NCBI RefSeq assembly: GCF_024734405.1
Contig: NZ_CP059556.1
Span: 2,790,001-2,854,000 of the forward strand
DNA: 64,000 nt
DNA from: Saccharopolyspora gregorii
GTDB taxonomy: Bacteria > Actinomycetota > Actinomycetes > Mycobacteriales > Pseudonocardiaceae
Reading direction: 5' to 3'
Shown here piece after piece: positions 26,566-34,843 of the stretch (positions within the stretch are counted from its first letter, which is position 1; every line of letters starts with the position of its first letter). A model generated the notes under the pieces. The model ran no database searches. It was not told the DNA's origin and saw only the letters and a program-made list of their open reading frames with translations. A program made the translations under genes and the position numbers.

Positions 26566-27578
26566 GCGCCCCCGCCACCGGCACCACCTCGGCCCGCCTG
26601 CCGAGCCCGCGCGGGCCGCTGTCCGAGGCGGTCGTCGCCGCCCTCGGATCCGCGCCGCCCGCCCCGCCGCTGCCCGAGCCGGACGGCGCCGACCCGTTCG
26701 GCGAGGACGTGGCGCTCGCGCTGCACACCTGCTACGAGCTGCACTACCGCGGTTTCCGCGGCGTGGCACCGGACTGGGAGTGGAACGCCGGGTTGCTGCA
26801 CTGGCGCGCGAGCCTGGAACACCTGTTCCACGACGCGCTGCGCGCGCACGTCGCGGGCGGGGACGACGTGGCGGGCGAGCTCGACGGGCTGCTGACCGAG
26901 GTGGTGCCCGGGGACGGCGTCTCGCACCACCTCCGCGACCACGGGACGTGGGAGCAGATGCGCGAGTACTTCGCGCACCGGTCGATCTACCACCTGAAGG
27001 AGGCCGACCCGCACGCCTGGGTCATCCCGCGCCTGCAGGGCCGGGCGAAGGCGGCGCTGGTCGCCGTCGAGTTCGACGAGTTCGGCGGCGGGCGCGGCGA
27101 GGACGTGCACGCGCAGCTGTTCGCCGACCTGCTGGACGCGGCCGCGATGGATTCCGGCTACCTGCGGTACCTGGACGTGGTGCCCGCGCCGCAGCTCGCG
27201 ATCGTGAACCTGATGTCGATGCTCGGCCTGCACCGCTCGTCGCGGGGGGCGCTCGTCGGCCACTTCGCGGCCGCGGAGATCAGCACCGCGCCGAGCGCGC
27301 AGCGGCTGGCGACCGCGCTGGAGCGGCTGGACGCACCGGCGCCCTGCCTGCGGTTCTTCACCGAGCACATCGAGGCCGACGCCGTGCACGAGCAGATCAT
27401 GCGCCACGACGTGGTCGGGGACCTGCTCGACCGGGAACCGGAGCTGGCGGCCGACGTCGTCTTCGGCGTCCAGGCGACGGAATTCCTGGAAGGCGCACTC
27501 GCCGAGCGGCTGCTCGGGTCGTGGCGCGCGGAGGTGAGCTCGTTGCGGCGACCGCTGGATCAGCCGACGGCCGGGTGA
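26562..27578 (+). CDS. Iron-containing redox enzyme, heme-oxygenase-like fold
   Basis: A 338-residue protein of the iron-containing redox enzyme group (heme-oxygenase-like diiron oxidases). Likely metal ligands are in three helices: HWRASLEHLFHDALR, VEFDEFGGGRGEDVHAQLF and RFFTEHIEADAVHEQIM, each with Glu/Asp and His at helical spacing. Relatives oxidise or cleave amino-acid-derived substrates with O2. It is coupled by ATGA to the YbdK-like ligase. Its last codons (RPLDQPTAG) and its stop are made of one unit of the following 26-bp tandem repeat, so the C-terminus has been reshaped by repeat growth. Confidence 0.82.
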   Translation: MSAPATGTTSARLPSPRGPLSEAVVAALGSAPPAPPLPEPDGADPFGEDVALALHTCYELHYRGFRGVAPDWEWNAGLLHWRASLEHLFHDALRAHVAGGDDVAGELDGLLTEVVPGDGVSHHLRDHGTWEQMREYFAHRSIYHLKEADPHAWVIPRLQGRAKAALVAVEFDEFGGGRGEDVHAQLFADLLDAAAMDSGYLRYLDVVPAPQLAIVNLMSMLGLHRSSRGALVGHFAAAEISTAPSAQRLATALERLDAPAPCLRFFTEHIEADAVHEQIMRHDVVGDLLDREPELAADVVFGVQATEFLEGALAERLLGSWRAEVSSLRRPLDQPTAG

Positions 27579-27788
27579 CCGCTGAGCCGGCGGGCGTCCG
27601 GTGACCGCTGAGCCGATGGGCGTCCGGTGACCGCTGGAGCAGCGGCAGTCCGGCGTCCGCTGGACCAGCGGCGGCCCGGCGAGCGCTGGATCAGCCCGCG
27701 GCCCGGTGGCCGCTGGGCCAGCCAGCTTCCCGGTGATCACTGGGCCGGCCGACGTCCCCGCGGATGCCGGACTAACCGGCGTCCCGCC
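27550..27788. repeat. Nine-unit 26-27-bp tandem repeat between convergent genes
   Basis: Nine degenerate units start at 27550, 27577, 27603, 27629, 27655, 27681, 27708, 27735 and 27762, with a consensus near GACCGCTGGACCAGCGG plus CGTCCGGT. The unit at 27655 holds a perfect palindrome CCGCTGG-a-CCAGCGG. The oxidase stop (27576) and the CDGSH stop (27772) both fall inside repeat units, so the repeat fills the whole convergent gap. It could serve as a bidirectional terminator. No CRISPR-like spacers exist. Confidence 0.88.
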
Positions 27789-27978
27789 GGGTGCGGCGCC
27801 GGTGGCTGGTGTCGCACAGCGGGAACCGGCGGCTGCGCCGGCAGGCGCACACGGCCACCACGAACCGGTCGCAGCGCACGGTGGTGCCGTCGGGCGCGAC
27901 CAGCTCCACCGGCCCGTCGACGAGCACCGGGCCGTCCGGCACGACGCGCACCCGGCGCGCCGGGTCAGGTCCGGGCAC
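27772..27978 (-). CDS. CDGSH-type iron-sulfur protein
   Basis: A 68-residue protein with the motif CACRRSRRFPLCDTSH, matching the CxC...PxCDxxH ligand set of CDGSH iron-sulfur domains that hold a redox-active 2Fe-2S cluster by three Cys and one His. The N-terminal part (VRVVPDGPVLVDGPVELV) is the usual beta strand region. The start is GTG 27978, overlapping the methyltransferase stop by 14 bases. An electron-transfer role for the neighbouring oxidase is inferred from position only. Confidence 0.88.
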   Translation of the reverse strand: MPGPDPARRVRVVPDGPVLVDGPVELVAPDGTTVRCDRFVVAVCACRRSRRFPLCDTSHRRRTRRDAG

Positions 27979-28651
27979 CGCGGATCACCACCAGTTCTTC
28001 GCAGCGCTGCCCGGGTTCGATCAGCCCGCGCTCGGCCAGGAAACCGGCGCGGCGCCGCAGCACCGGGCCGAACGGCTGAGTGCGGCGCGCCGGGATCGAC
28101 ACGTCCAGCCCGGCGGTGCCGAGCCGCCGCACCGTTTCGTCCACATCGGACACCGAGGACTGCACGAGCAGCAGCACCCCGGCGGGCCGCAGCATCCCGG
28201 GCACCGCGGCGCACAGCGCGTCCAGCACCGCCCGCCCGTCGGGGCCGGCGTCCCAGGCCCGCGCGGCGCGGTGCCGCGGCGGACGTTCCCGCGCCGAGGG
28301 CACGTACGGCGGGTTGGACAGCACCAGGTCGAACCGCTCGTGCGCCGAGAGTTCCAGCGAGCGCACCCGCCGGGCCCGCACCGGCAACCGGTGCAGGCGC
28401 GCGTGCGCGCGGGCGGTGAGCACCGCCCGCGCGGACACGTCGATCGCGGTGACGTCCTCGGCACCGGCGCGCGCCGCCGCCAGGGCGAGCGCCCCGGTGC
28501 CGGTTCCGACGTCGAGCACCCGGGTTCCGGCGTCCACCTCCTCCTGCCGCAGCGCCCGCTCCAGCAGCCGCGTGTCGCCCTGCGGCCGGTAGACGCCCGG
28601 TGCGCTGAGCCAGCGTGGGGCGGCGGTGGTCCCGGATGCGGTGCGCGTCAT
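27965..28651 (-). CDS. Class I SAM methyltransferase (HemK/PrmC-like)
   Basis: A 228-residue methyltransferase with the SAM loop VLDVGTGTGALALAAARAG and the catalytic LSNPPYVPS, the NPPY signature of N5-glutamine and adenine methyltransferases. It lacks the N-terminal helical domain of true PrmC, so a release-factor role is unlikely. ATG 28651 overlaps the SPW gene stop. It shares a transcript with the SPW and CDGSH genes. The substrate is unknown. Confidence 0.88.
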   Translation of the reverse strand: MTRTASGTTAAPRWLSAPGVYRPQGDTRLLERALRQEEVDAGTRVLDVGTGTGALALAAARAGAEDVTAIDVSARAVLTARAHARLHRLPVRARRVRSLELSAHERFDLVLSNPPYVPSARERPPRHRAARAWDAGPDGRAVLDALCAAVPGMLRPAGVLLLVQSSVSDVDETVRRLGTAGLDVSIPARRTQPFGPVLRRRAGFLAERGLIEPGQRCEELVVIRGART

Positions 28652-29100
28652 CGCGCCCGGCCGCCGCGGCCGCCCATCAGGGTCGTGCCCAGCGCCCCGG
28701 CCCCGGCGAGGATCAGCAGCGCACCGGCGATGACGTTGCTCCACACCATGCCCGCCGAGGGCGTGGCGGTCGGAACGATCCAGGTGGACACGATCAGCCA
28801 GGCGCCCAGCGGCACCAGCACCCAGCTCAGCCCGCCGCCGCGCTCGAACAAGCCGGTGAGCCCGAGCCCGATGGCGACCGCGACCAAACCGATGATCAGG
28901 TTGTGCGTGCGCATGCCCGGTTGGGCCAGGTCGAAGCCGAGGACCCAGGGGGAGATCGCCGCCCACAGCCCGGCCAGCGCGACCACGCCGTCGGCGACGA
29001 CGGTCTGCGGCGAGCCGAGAGCGCCGCCGTACTGCTGCTGCAACGACACCACGTCGGGGTGATCGCGCATCGATGCTTCGCGCGACGTCCGCTCGGTCAT
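28648..29100 (-). CDS. SPW-repeat membrane protein
   Basis: A 150-residue protein with about four hydrophobic helices. The motif LWAAISPWVLGF and its partner SWVLVPLGAWLIVSTWIV are the SPW repeat pattern of small bacterial membrane proteins. ATG 29100 is preceded by AAAGGGG; a second ATG at 29070 is possible. It heads a three-gene leftward run with the methyltransferase and CDGSH genes. No activity is known. Confidence 0.82.
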   Translation of the reverse strand: MTERTSREASMRDHPDVVSLQQQYGGALGSPQTVVADGVVALAGLWAAISPWVLGFDLAQPGMRTHNLIIGLVAVAIGLGLTGLFERGGGLSWVLVPLGAWLIVSTWIVPTATPSAGMVWSNVIAGALLILAGAGALGTTLMGGRGGRAR

Positions 29101-29234
29101 GATGGACCCCTTTCGCGAGGAGTTTCCTTCGCCTTCCAGGGGTCGCCGCCGGGCGGGCCGGGGAAACGTGCCTCCGCGGATCCGCGCACCGCGGATCTCC
29201 GGAACGAGTCCCCGGCGGGCCCGGCGTGCCGCGG

Positions 29235-29933
29235 TCAGGCGCCGGGGGAGATGACCGCCAGCGCGAGGGCGCGCCCGGCGACGAGGTGCCGGATCCCCTC
29301 GGCGGCGGCCGCCGCGACCTGCTCCGGCCCTGCCTGCTCCGGGCCGAGCAGCGCGGTGACGGCCGCGGCGAGCACCCGTTCGGGGTCGTCGACCGGCAGC
29401 CGCGGCGGGCGGACGGCCGCGGCGGCGAACCCGGTGGTCAGCGCGTGCAGCGCCAACGCCTGCTCGGCCAGCGGCCAGTCGGTGCGCGCGAGCCCGTGGT
29501 CCCGCCAGATCGGCAGCACGTCGGCCATCACCGCGTCCGGCCCCAGCGCGGCGAGCAGGTCCGCCGACCGGGGGTCGTCGGCCAGCACCCCGAGCAGGTG
29601 GTCGTCCCCGCTGCGCAGCCCGCTGACGAACCGGCGTTCGGTGGCGGTGCGCAGCATCCGCGGGCACAGCCGGGACGGCCGTGCCAGGTCAGGGTCGGCG
29701 GTGACCGCGGCGATCGCGTCGTCGGCCATCGCGAGGAAGTCCCGGCAGACCAGGCCGAGCAGCAGGTCCTCCTTCGTCTTCCAGTACAGGTAGACGGTTC
29801 CCTTGCCGATGTGGGCCCGCTTGGCGACCTCGGCGATCGTGACGCCCTTGCTCCCGCGGTCGAGCAGCAGCTCGCCTGCGGCGGCGAGGATGCGCGCCGC
29901 TTTCGGCGAAGCGTGCTCGGGCAGGTCAGCCAA
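29235..29933 (-). CDS. TetR family transcriptional regulator
   Basis: A 232-residue TetR repressor. The HTH is in residues 10-55: KAARILAAAGELLLDRG, TIAEVAKRAHIGKGTVYLYW. The C-terminal part is the ligand and dimer domain. It starts at TTG 29933, overlapping the end of the FAD monooxygenase by eight bases, so it is made from the same message. It probably controls the monooxygenase and the divergent FUSC gene through the operator at 31198-31224. Confidence 0.9.
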   Translation of the reverse strand: MADLPEHASPKAARILAAAGELLLDRGSKGVTIAEVAKRAHIGKGTVYLYWKTKEDLLLGLVCRDFLAMADDAIAAVTADPDLARPSRLCPRMLRTATERRFVSGLRSGDDHLLGVLADDPRSADLLAALGPDAVMADVLPIWRDHGLARTDWPLAEQALALHALTTGFAAAAVRPPRLPVDDPERVLAAAVTALLGPEQAGPEQVAAAAAEGIRHLVAGRALALAVISPGA

Positions 29934-31185
29934 CGGGTGCCTCCTGTTCCGGTGCGGGTTCCCCCAGGACGTCGCCCACGATATCGACGCTCGCTCCCGT
30001 GACCGCGTCGTCCTGGCGCATCAGCCGTTGCACCAGGCGCTTGCCCGGCCGGGTCCTCGCCAGCTTCGGCATCGCCCGGCGCAGCAGGATCTGGCGCCGG
30101 GAGTCCGCGACGAAGATCTTGCGCTGCTCGAAGGCGTTGCGCTGGAACCGCTCGATGTGCGGGCGCAGCATCGCCTCCCACTCGCCCAGGGCCCGTTCGA
30201 CGTCCTCCGGGTGCCGTTCGAGCACGGCGCCGAGCAGGTCCGCGCCGGTGAACCCGGCTGAGACGCCCATCCCGGCGTAGAGCGTGACGCACCAGGCCGA
30301 GTCGCCGACGAGGACGACCCGGCCGCGGTGCCAGGTGTCGAGCCGCACCTGCTCGACCGAGTCGAACAGCAGCCGGTCCGAGGATTCGGCCGTGGCCACC
30401 ACGTCGCCGAGGGTGCCGCCGAGCGGCCGGGGTCCGAAGGCGGCCCGGATGCTCTCACCGGGCGGCCGGGCGAACTCGGCGTCGACGTCGTCGGTGCGGT
30501 AGGTCAGCAGGACGGTGGGGTCGTGGTCGGTGAACGCGAAGACCCACATCGAGCGGTCCGGTTCGAGCAGCGTGGCGCCTTGGCCGGGGAGGAGTCCCGG
30601 GGGCGTGCCCGGGTATTCGCACGCGGCGATCATGTAGTCCAGCCGGTGCAGGTGCTCCTCGTGCGGGCCGAAGACGAGGGAGCGCACGGTGGAGCGCAGC
30701 CCGTCCGCGCCGACGACCAGGTCGTAGCGCTCGGTGGTCGTGGTGCCCGCCGCGGTGTCGAGCAGGGTCACGTCCACTCCGCCCGGGTCCTGCTCGATCG
30801 CGGTCGGCACCGTCGAGTACCGGACTTCCGCGTCCGCGGGCAGCGCCGAGAACGCGGCCCGCTCCGCGTCGCCGCGCAGCATGACCCACGGCTTGCCGGG
30901 GATGTCGGCGAACGAGGTGCCGGGTCGGCGCCTGCCCTTCCGGTCGAGGTCGAGGTGCTGCTCGGTGCCGGACCGGTCGTGCATCGCGTCGAGGATCCCG
31001 AGCCGCCGCGCGGCGTGCCGGCCCGCGCCGAACAGCGCGATGAAGTAGCCGCCGGAGCGGCGTGCGGGCGCCCGTTCGACGAGCACCGGTGTCCAGCCCG
31101 CCCGGTGCAGCCGCGCCGCCGTGGCGAGTCCGCTGATGCCCGCTCCGATCACGAGCGCGCGGCCCGCGGTGATGTCGTCGCCCAT
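29926..31185 (-). CDS. FAD-dependent monooxygenase
   Basis: A 419-residue flavoprotein of the aromatic hydroxylase/geranylgeranyl-reductase-like family. It has the FAD loop LVIGAGISGLATAARL, the DG motif VVGADGLRSTVRSL and the GD motif VVLVGDSAWCVTLYAGMG. Family members use NAD(P)H and O2 to hydroxylate aromatic or polyketide substrates, often giving antibiotic resistance. Its TetR partner follows in the same operon and a FUSC exporter lies opposite, a classic detoxification arrangement. Confidence 0.88.
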   Translation of the reverse strand: MGDDITAGRALVIGAGISGLATAARLHRAGWTPVLVERAPARRSGGYFIALFGAGRHAARRLGILDAMHDRSGTEQHLDLDRKGRRRPGTSFADIPGKPWVMLRGDAERAAFSALPADAEVRYSTVPTAIEQDPGGVDVTLLDTAAGTTTTERYDLVVGADGLRSTVRSLVFGPHEEHLHRLDYMIAACEYPGTPPGLLPGQGATLLEPDRSMWVFAFTDHDPTVLLTYRTDDVDAEFARPPGESIRAAFGPRPLGGTLGDVVATAESSDRLLFDSVEQVRLDTWHRGRVVLVGDSAWCVTLYAGMGVSAGFTGADLLGAVLERHPEDVERALGEWEAMLRPHIERFQRNAFEQRKIFVADSRRQILLRRAMPKLARTRPGKRLVQRLMRQDDAVTGASVDIVGDVLGEPAPEQEAPVG

Positions 31186-31197
31186 GTCTCAGACCAT

Positions 31198-31224
31198 ACT
31201 GACCGAAATGTTCATCTGGTCAGT
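31198..31224. promoter_or_regulatory. TetR operator between monooxygenase and FUSC gene
   Basis: A perfect inverted repeat, ACTGACC and GGTCAGT, with 13 bases between the arms lies 13 bases upstream of the monooxygenase ATG. On that strand a CTGACC -35-like and CAGTAT -10-like pair overlap it. The size and symmetry fit a TetR-family dimer site, and the regulator gene is two positions away. Confidence 0.75.
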
Positions 31225-31325
31225 CTGTGGTGCGGGTCTCATCATCACGTGTGTGCGGAGCCCGCGTCCGGGTATGGCCGGTGAACGCGCGCTCGTCGAT
31301 CGCGCCGTCGGGAGGAGGTCGGAGG

Positions 31326-32504
31326 GTGACGTCCCAGGAGCCCGGACCTGGAGGTGCCGCAGGCGGGCCGGAACTGCTCCGGCGCGGGCTGCGCTCGCTC
31401 TCCGAGCACGTCCGGGACCACGCCGACACCTGGCTGCTGCTGCTCAAGGGCGTGGTGGCCGCGACCCTGTCCTGGTGGATCGCGGCCGGCGTGCTGGGAG
31501 CGCAGGCCGCGTCCTTCGCCCCGTTCTCGGCGGTGCTGCTGGTGCACTCCACGGTGTCGCGGTCGTTGAACCACTCGGTGCGGTACCTGGCCGCGATGGT
31601 CTCGGGCATCGTGCTGGCCGGGGTGGTCATCACGCTGGTGGGCGCGGGCATCGCGGTGTTCGCGCTCGTCGTGGCGCTGGCCCTGCTCATCGGGCAGTGG
31701 CGCCGGTTGGGCAGCCAGGGCTGGCAGGTGGCGGTCGCGGTGATGTTCGCCTACCAGTACTTCGTGCAGTCCGAGGACCAGCAGGCCAGCTGGGCGCAGC
31801 TCGGCTCCCTGTGCGGGCTGGTGCTGCTCGGCTCGGTCGTCGGCGTCGGCACGAACCTGGTGCTGGTCCCGCCGTTGCGCTACCGGTCGGCCGAGCACGA
31901 CGTGCGCGCGCTGAGCCGGTCGGTCGCGAACTGCCTCGACGAGTTCGCCGAGGCCGTGGACGACGGCCTGCCGTCCCGGGACCGGGCCCAGGAGTTGTGG
32001 TCTCGCGCGCAGGACCTGCAAGGGCTCGCGGCGAGCGCGCGGCACGGCCTCGACGACGCCGCCGAGACCCAGCGGTTCAATCCGCGCAAGCTGCTGGCCG
32101 GAGCGCCGCGGTCGTTCACCGGGCACCACTACACGGTCAACGCGCTCACCCGCGTGATCAACGAGTTGCAGTCGGTGGCGCGCTCGCTCGACACCGACGA
32201 CGAGGCCGAGGACGAGCCGCAGCGGCGGTGGACCTCGTCCTTCGGGGAGCTGCTGTCCGCGGTCGGCGAAGCGTGCCGCAGCCTCGGCGAGGTGCACTCC
32301 GCGGCCGACCTGCGCGACGGCGGGGAGCTCGCCGACCGCGTCGAGCGGGCCCGGCGGTGCGGGGCGGAACTCGCCGAGCGGCGAGTGGCGGAGGGGATCG
32401 AGACGGCGACGCCGTGGCCGATCTTCCGCGCGCTCACCACCGACGCGCGCCGCCTGGTCGACGACCTGATCAGCGCCCACGACGACCTGAAGCGCCTCGG
32501 CTGA
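31326..32504 (+). CDS. FUSC/aromatic-acid-exporter family membrane protein
   Basis: A 392-residue protein starting at GTG 31326 (VTSQEPGPGG), which sits behind GGGAGGAGG and a second GGAG. Residues about 40-190 hold five or six hydrophobic helices (VVAATLSWWIAAGVLG, YLAAMVSGIVLAGVVITLVG, GLVLLGSVVGVGTNLVLV). The C-terminal 200 residues are a charged helical domain. This is the half-length FUSC/ArAE layout linked to aromatic acid export. It is divergent from the monooxygenase and shares the TetR operator region. Confidence 0.82.
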   Translation: MTSQEPGPGGAAGGPELLRRGLRSLSEHVRDHADTWLLLLKGVVAATLSWWIAAGVLGAQAASFAPFSAVLLVHSTVSRSLNHSVRYLAAMVSGIVLAGVVITLVGAGIAVFALVVALALLIGQWRRLGSQGWQVAVAVMFAYQYFVQSEDQQASWAQLGSLCGLVLLGSVVGVGTNLVLVPPLRYRSAEHDVRALSRSVANCLDEFAEAVDDGLPSRDRAQELWSRAQDLQGLAASARHGLDDAAETQRFNPRKLLAGAPRSFTGHHYTVNALTRVINELQSVARSLDTDDEAEDEPQRRWTSSFGELLSAVGEACRSLGEVHSAADLRDGGELADRVERARRCGAELAERRVAEGIETATPWPIFRALTTDARRLVDDLISAHDDLKRLG

Positions 32505-32738
32505 CGCGGGGCGCGGTGGCGGAAATCCTTGGTGCGGCGGGCTTTCTCGGTGTTCCTCCGGTCTGCGGTGCGCCGTCCCCGCCCCTAGCCTGGCGGAAGT
32601 GCGACGAGGCGGTGGCCGGCGAACGGCGCGGCCACCGCCACCAGGACCGTGGACGTCAGGTGCGGACCCTCGGAGTCGAGCCGAGTCCGGGTGCGGTCGC
32701 CGTCGTGCGCCCTGATCGCGACCTGTCCAGGAGGGTCC

Positions 32739-33620
32739 ATGTTCTTCCACCGCCAGGAGTTGCAGTTCAAGTCGGAGCCCGAGCAACCGGACGCCGTCTA
32801 CGCCCGCAAGCTCCAAGAAGTGCTCGGCGGCCAGTACGGCGAGATCACGGTGGCCATGCAGTACATGTTCCAGGCGTGGAACATGCACGTCCCCGGCAAG
32901 TACCGCGACCTGGTGTTCGGCATCGGTGCCGAGGAGTTCGGCCACGTCGAGATGCTCGCCACGATGATCGCGCAACTGCTGGAGAAGTCCCCTCTGGGAA
33001 TCACCGAGGAGGCCGTGCAGGCGGACCCGACGGTCGCCGCGGTCGTCGGCGGCACCGACGTGCAGCACGCGATCGTCGCGGGCGCGGGTGCGCGCCCGGT
33101 CGACAGCATGGGAAATCCCTGGCAGGGCGCGTTCATCACGGCGAGCGGGAACCTGCTGGCGGACTTCACCTCCAACGCCAACGCGGAGATGCAGGGACGG
33201 GCGCAGGTCGCGCGGCTCTACCACATGACCGACGACAAGGGCGTCCGCGACCTGCTGTCCTTCTTGCTGGCCCGCGACACCATGCACCAGAACCAGTGGC
33301 TCGCCGCGGCCGCGGAGTTGCGTGAGCAGGGTGTGGAAGAACTTCCGGTGCCCAGCAACTTCCCGCAGAGCAAGGAGCAGACCGAGGTCTCCTACCAGTA
33401 CCTCAACTTCAGCGACGGCACCCGGGCGGCCGAAGGTCCGTGGGCGTCGGGCCCGGCCCCGGACGGCAACGGCGAGTTCAGCTACCACGAGGGTCCGACC
33501 ACGAACGCTCCCATGCCGCCGCCCACGCATCCGGACGCCCGGTTCTACGGCACCACCGAAGTGCCCGACGTGGTGGAACGAACGGCCGCGACAGCGCAGG
33601 ACAAGCTGCACCGGGAGTAG
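32739..33620 (+). CDS. Manganese catalase
   Basis: A 293-residue non-heme catalase. It starts MFFHRQELQFKSEPEQPD at ATG 32739 with AGGAGGG before it. GQYGEITVAMQYMFQAWNM, GAEEFGHVEMLATM, SNANAEMQGRAQVARLYHM and LLARDTMHQNQW supply the Glu and His ligands of the dimanganese site in the expected order. It breaks down hydrogen peroxide to water and oxygen. The upstream 234 bases (32505-32738) hold no gene and should contain its promoter, but I see no confident sigma site. Confidence 0.93.
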   Translation: MFFHRQELQFKSEPEQPDAVYARKLQEVLGGQYGEITVAMQYMFQAWNMHVPGKYRDLVFGIGAEEFGHVEMLATMIAQLLEKSPLGITEEAVQADPTVAAVVGGTDVQHAIVAGAGARPVDSMGNPWQGAFITASGNLLADFTSNANAEMQGRAQVARLYHMTDDKGVRDLLSFLLARDTMHQNQWLAAAAELREQGVEELPVPSNFPQSKEQTEVSYQYLNFSDGTRAAEGPWASGPAPDGNGEFSYHEGPTTNAPMPPPTHPDARFYGTTEVPDVVERTAATAQDKLHRE

Positions 33621-33753
33621 GGCCGGAAACCGGTTCCCCAGTGGACTGCCGGAATTCCGCGGCGTGGCGGCGGAACCGCGTCGAGGGACCGGAAACCGGG
33701 CGGGATGGAGGAGGCCGGGACGGACGGCCCGCGGGCGGCACGCCGGGTCCGGC

Positions 33754-34662
33754 TCAGCCGACGAGTCCGCTGATGGTCTGCTCCCAGGTGGTGGCGAGGG
33801 CCGGGGTGGTGAGGCCGAGTTGGGCGAGGACGGCGACGCAGCGGCCGTCGGCGGCGTGCAGCCGGACCACGGAGGTGGGACCGCGCACGCCGTGCGGCCG
33901 GGTGATGCGGGCCTCGGCGAGGTCGGCGGGGTGGAACGCGGCGTTGCAGCCGCCGGAGACCATCGTGATCATGTTGCCGCGGTGCTCGACGAGGTCGAGC
34001 GCGCCGGTGTGCAGCTGGAGGCAGCCGCGGTTGAGCACGCCGATGCTCAGCGGTACCCCGGTGTCGCACAGGTGGCAGAGCAGGTCGACGACCTGCGCCG
34101 GTTCGACCGCGACCCCCGCGTCGGCTCCGGAGGTGGCGTCGGCGAGCAGCCCGTCGAGGGTGCCGAGCTGGTCGGAGGAGTCGTCCGCCGGTTCGGCGGG
34201 TGCTTCCTCCGCCGCGGCGGGCCGCGCCATCCGCAGCAGGTCCATGGCGAGGGTTCCGCTGTGCGATACCAGGTAGCCGCGGTGCACCACGCGGTGCAGG
34301 CGGTCGAACATCCACAGCCCCGGTGGTTCGTGGCGGCCCTCGTCGGCGTCCATCGCGACGAACGCCCGCACCGACGGCCGGTGCAGCCGCAGCAGCACGG
34401 CGTCCGGGACGAGCGGCAGCGGGTCCCCGGTGAAGCTGGGCGGGGCGTAGGTGCCGAGGTCGCTGATCAGCGCGGTGCCGTTGGCGGTCATGGCGACGCA
34501 GTCGTCGAGCAGCGGCAGGTGTGCGGCGAGCGCGTCCACGTCGAGGTCGAGCCGCGCGCCGTGCGAGCCGGGCCGGTTCAGCAGCAGGTCGAGGTCGGTC
34601 CGGGCGCCGGTGCCCGCGGCGCCGCGGAACGGATCGGGTGGGTGCAACGTCGAGGTCCTCAC
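33754..34662 (-). CDS. Heme-utilisation protein (HemS/HmuS/ChuX-like)
   Basis: A 302-residue protein with two halves that each resemble the HemS/ChuX heme-binding fold: LLDDCVAMTANGTALISDLGTY in the first, HRGNMITMVSGGCNAAFHP in the second. Such proteins carry or break down heme to release iron. An IdeR/DtxR box 26 bases upstream supports iron control. The start is given as GTG 34662; a TTG at 34647 with GAGGA before it is an alternative. It is a little shorter than the usual 340 residues, so the exact subfamily is unsure. Confidence 0.72.
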   Translation of the reverse strand: MRTSTLHPPDPFRGAAGTGARTDLDLLLNRPGSHGARLDLDVDALAAHLPLLDDCVAMTANGTALISDLGTYAPPSFTGDPLPLVPDAVLLRLHRPSVRAFVAMDADEGRHEPPGLWMFDRLHRVVHRGYLVSHSGTLAMDLLRMARPAAAEEAPAEPADDSSDQLGTLDGLLADATSGADAGVAVEPAQVVDLLCHLCDTGVPLSIGVLNRGCLQLHTGALDLVEHRGNMITMVSGGCNAAFHPADLAEARITRPHGVRGPTSVVRLHAADGRCVAVLAQLGLTTPALATTWEQTISGLVG

Positions 34663-34687
34663 TGGTCGGCGGGGACGGAACTGAACC

Positions 34688-34706
34688 TTAGGCGAGCCTA
34701 ACCTAA
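34688..34706 (-). promoter_or_regulatory. IdeR/DtxR iron box
   Basis: The 19-base site TTAGGCGAGCCTAACCTAA differs from the classic TTAGGTTAGGCTAACCTAA only in the middle. It lies 25 bases upstream of the heme-utilisation gene, where an iron-bound IdeR dimer pair would block transcription. Iron-replete repression of that gene is expected. Confidence 0.85.
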
Positions 34707-34760
34707 TAGTGGCGCTCCGGGGCGCTCGCCCGGTGGTCGATCCCCGCCGGAGAGCGGTTC

Positions 34761-34796
34761 TTGCGAGTGTTTCGTTAACGGTTTACGGTTCACGAA
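34761..34796 (+). promoter_or_regulatory. Candidate promoter/operator of the sugar-acid operon
   Basis: TTGCGA (34761-34766) and TACGGT (34784-34789), 17 bases apart, form a plausible vegetative promoter about 50 bases before the MFS gene. The stretch 34771-34796 starts TTCGT and ends ACGAA, and includes TTAACGG and TTTACGG as a short direct repeat. It could be the GntR operator, but I have no proof. Confidence 0.4.
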
Positions 34797-34843
34797 CCCG
34801 GTGGCGACGCGGCCACCGGTTCGGTTTCGAAGGAGAACCGTTC

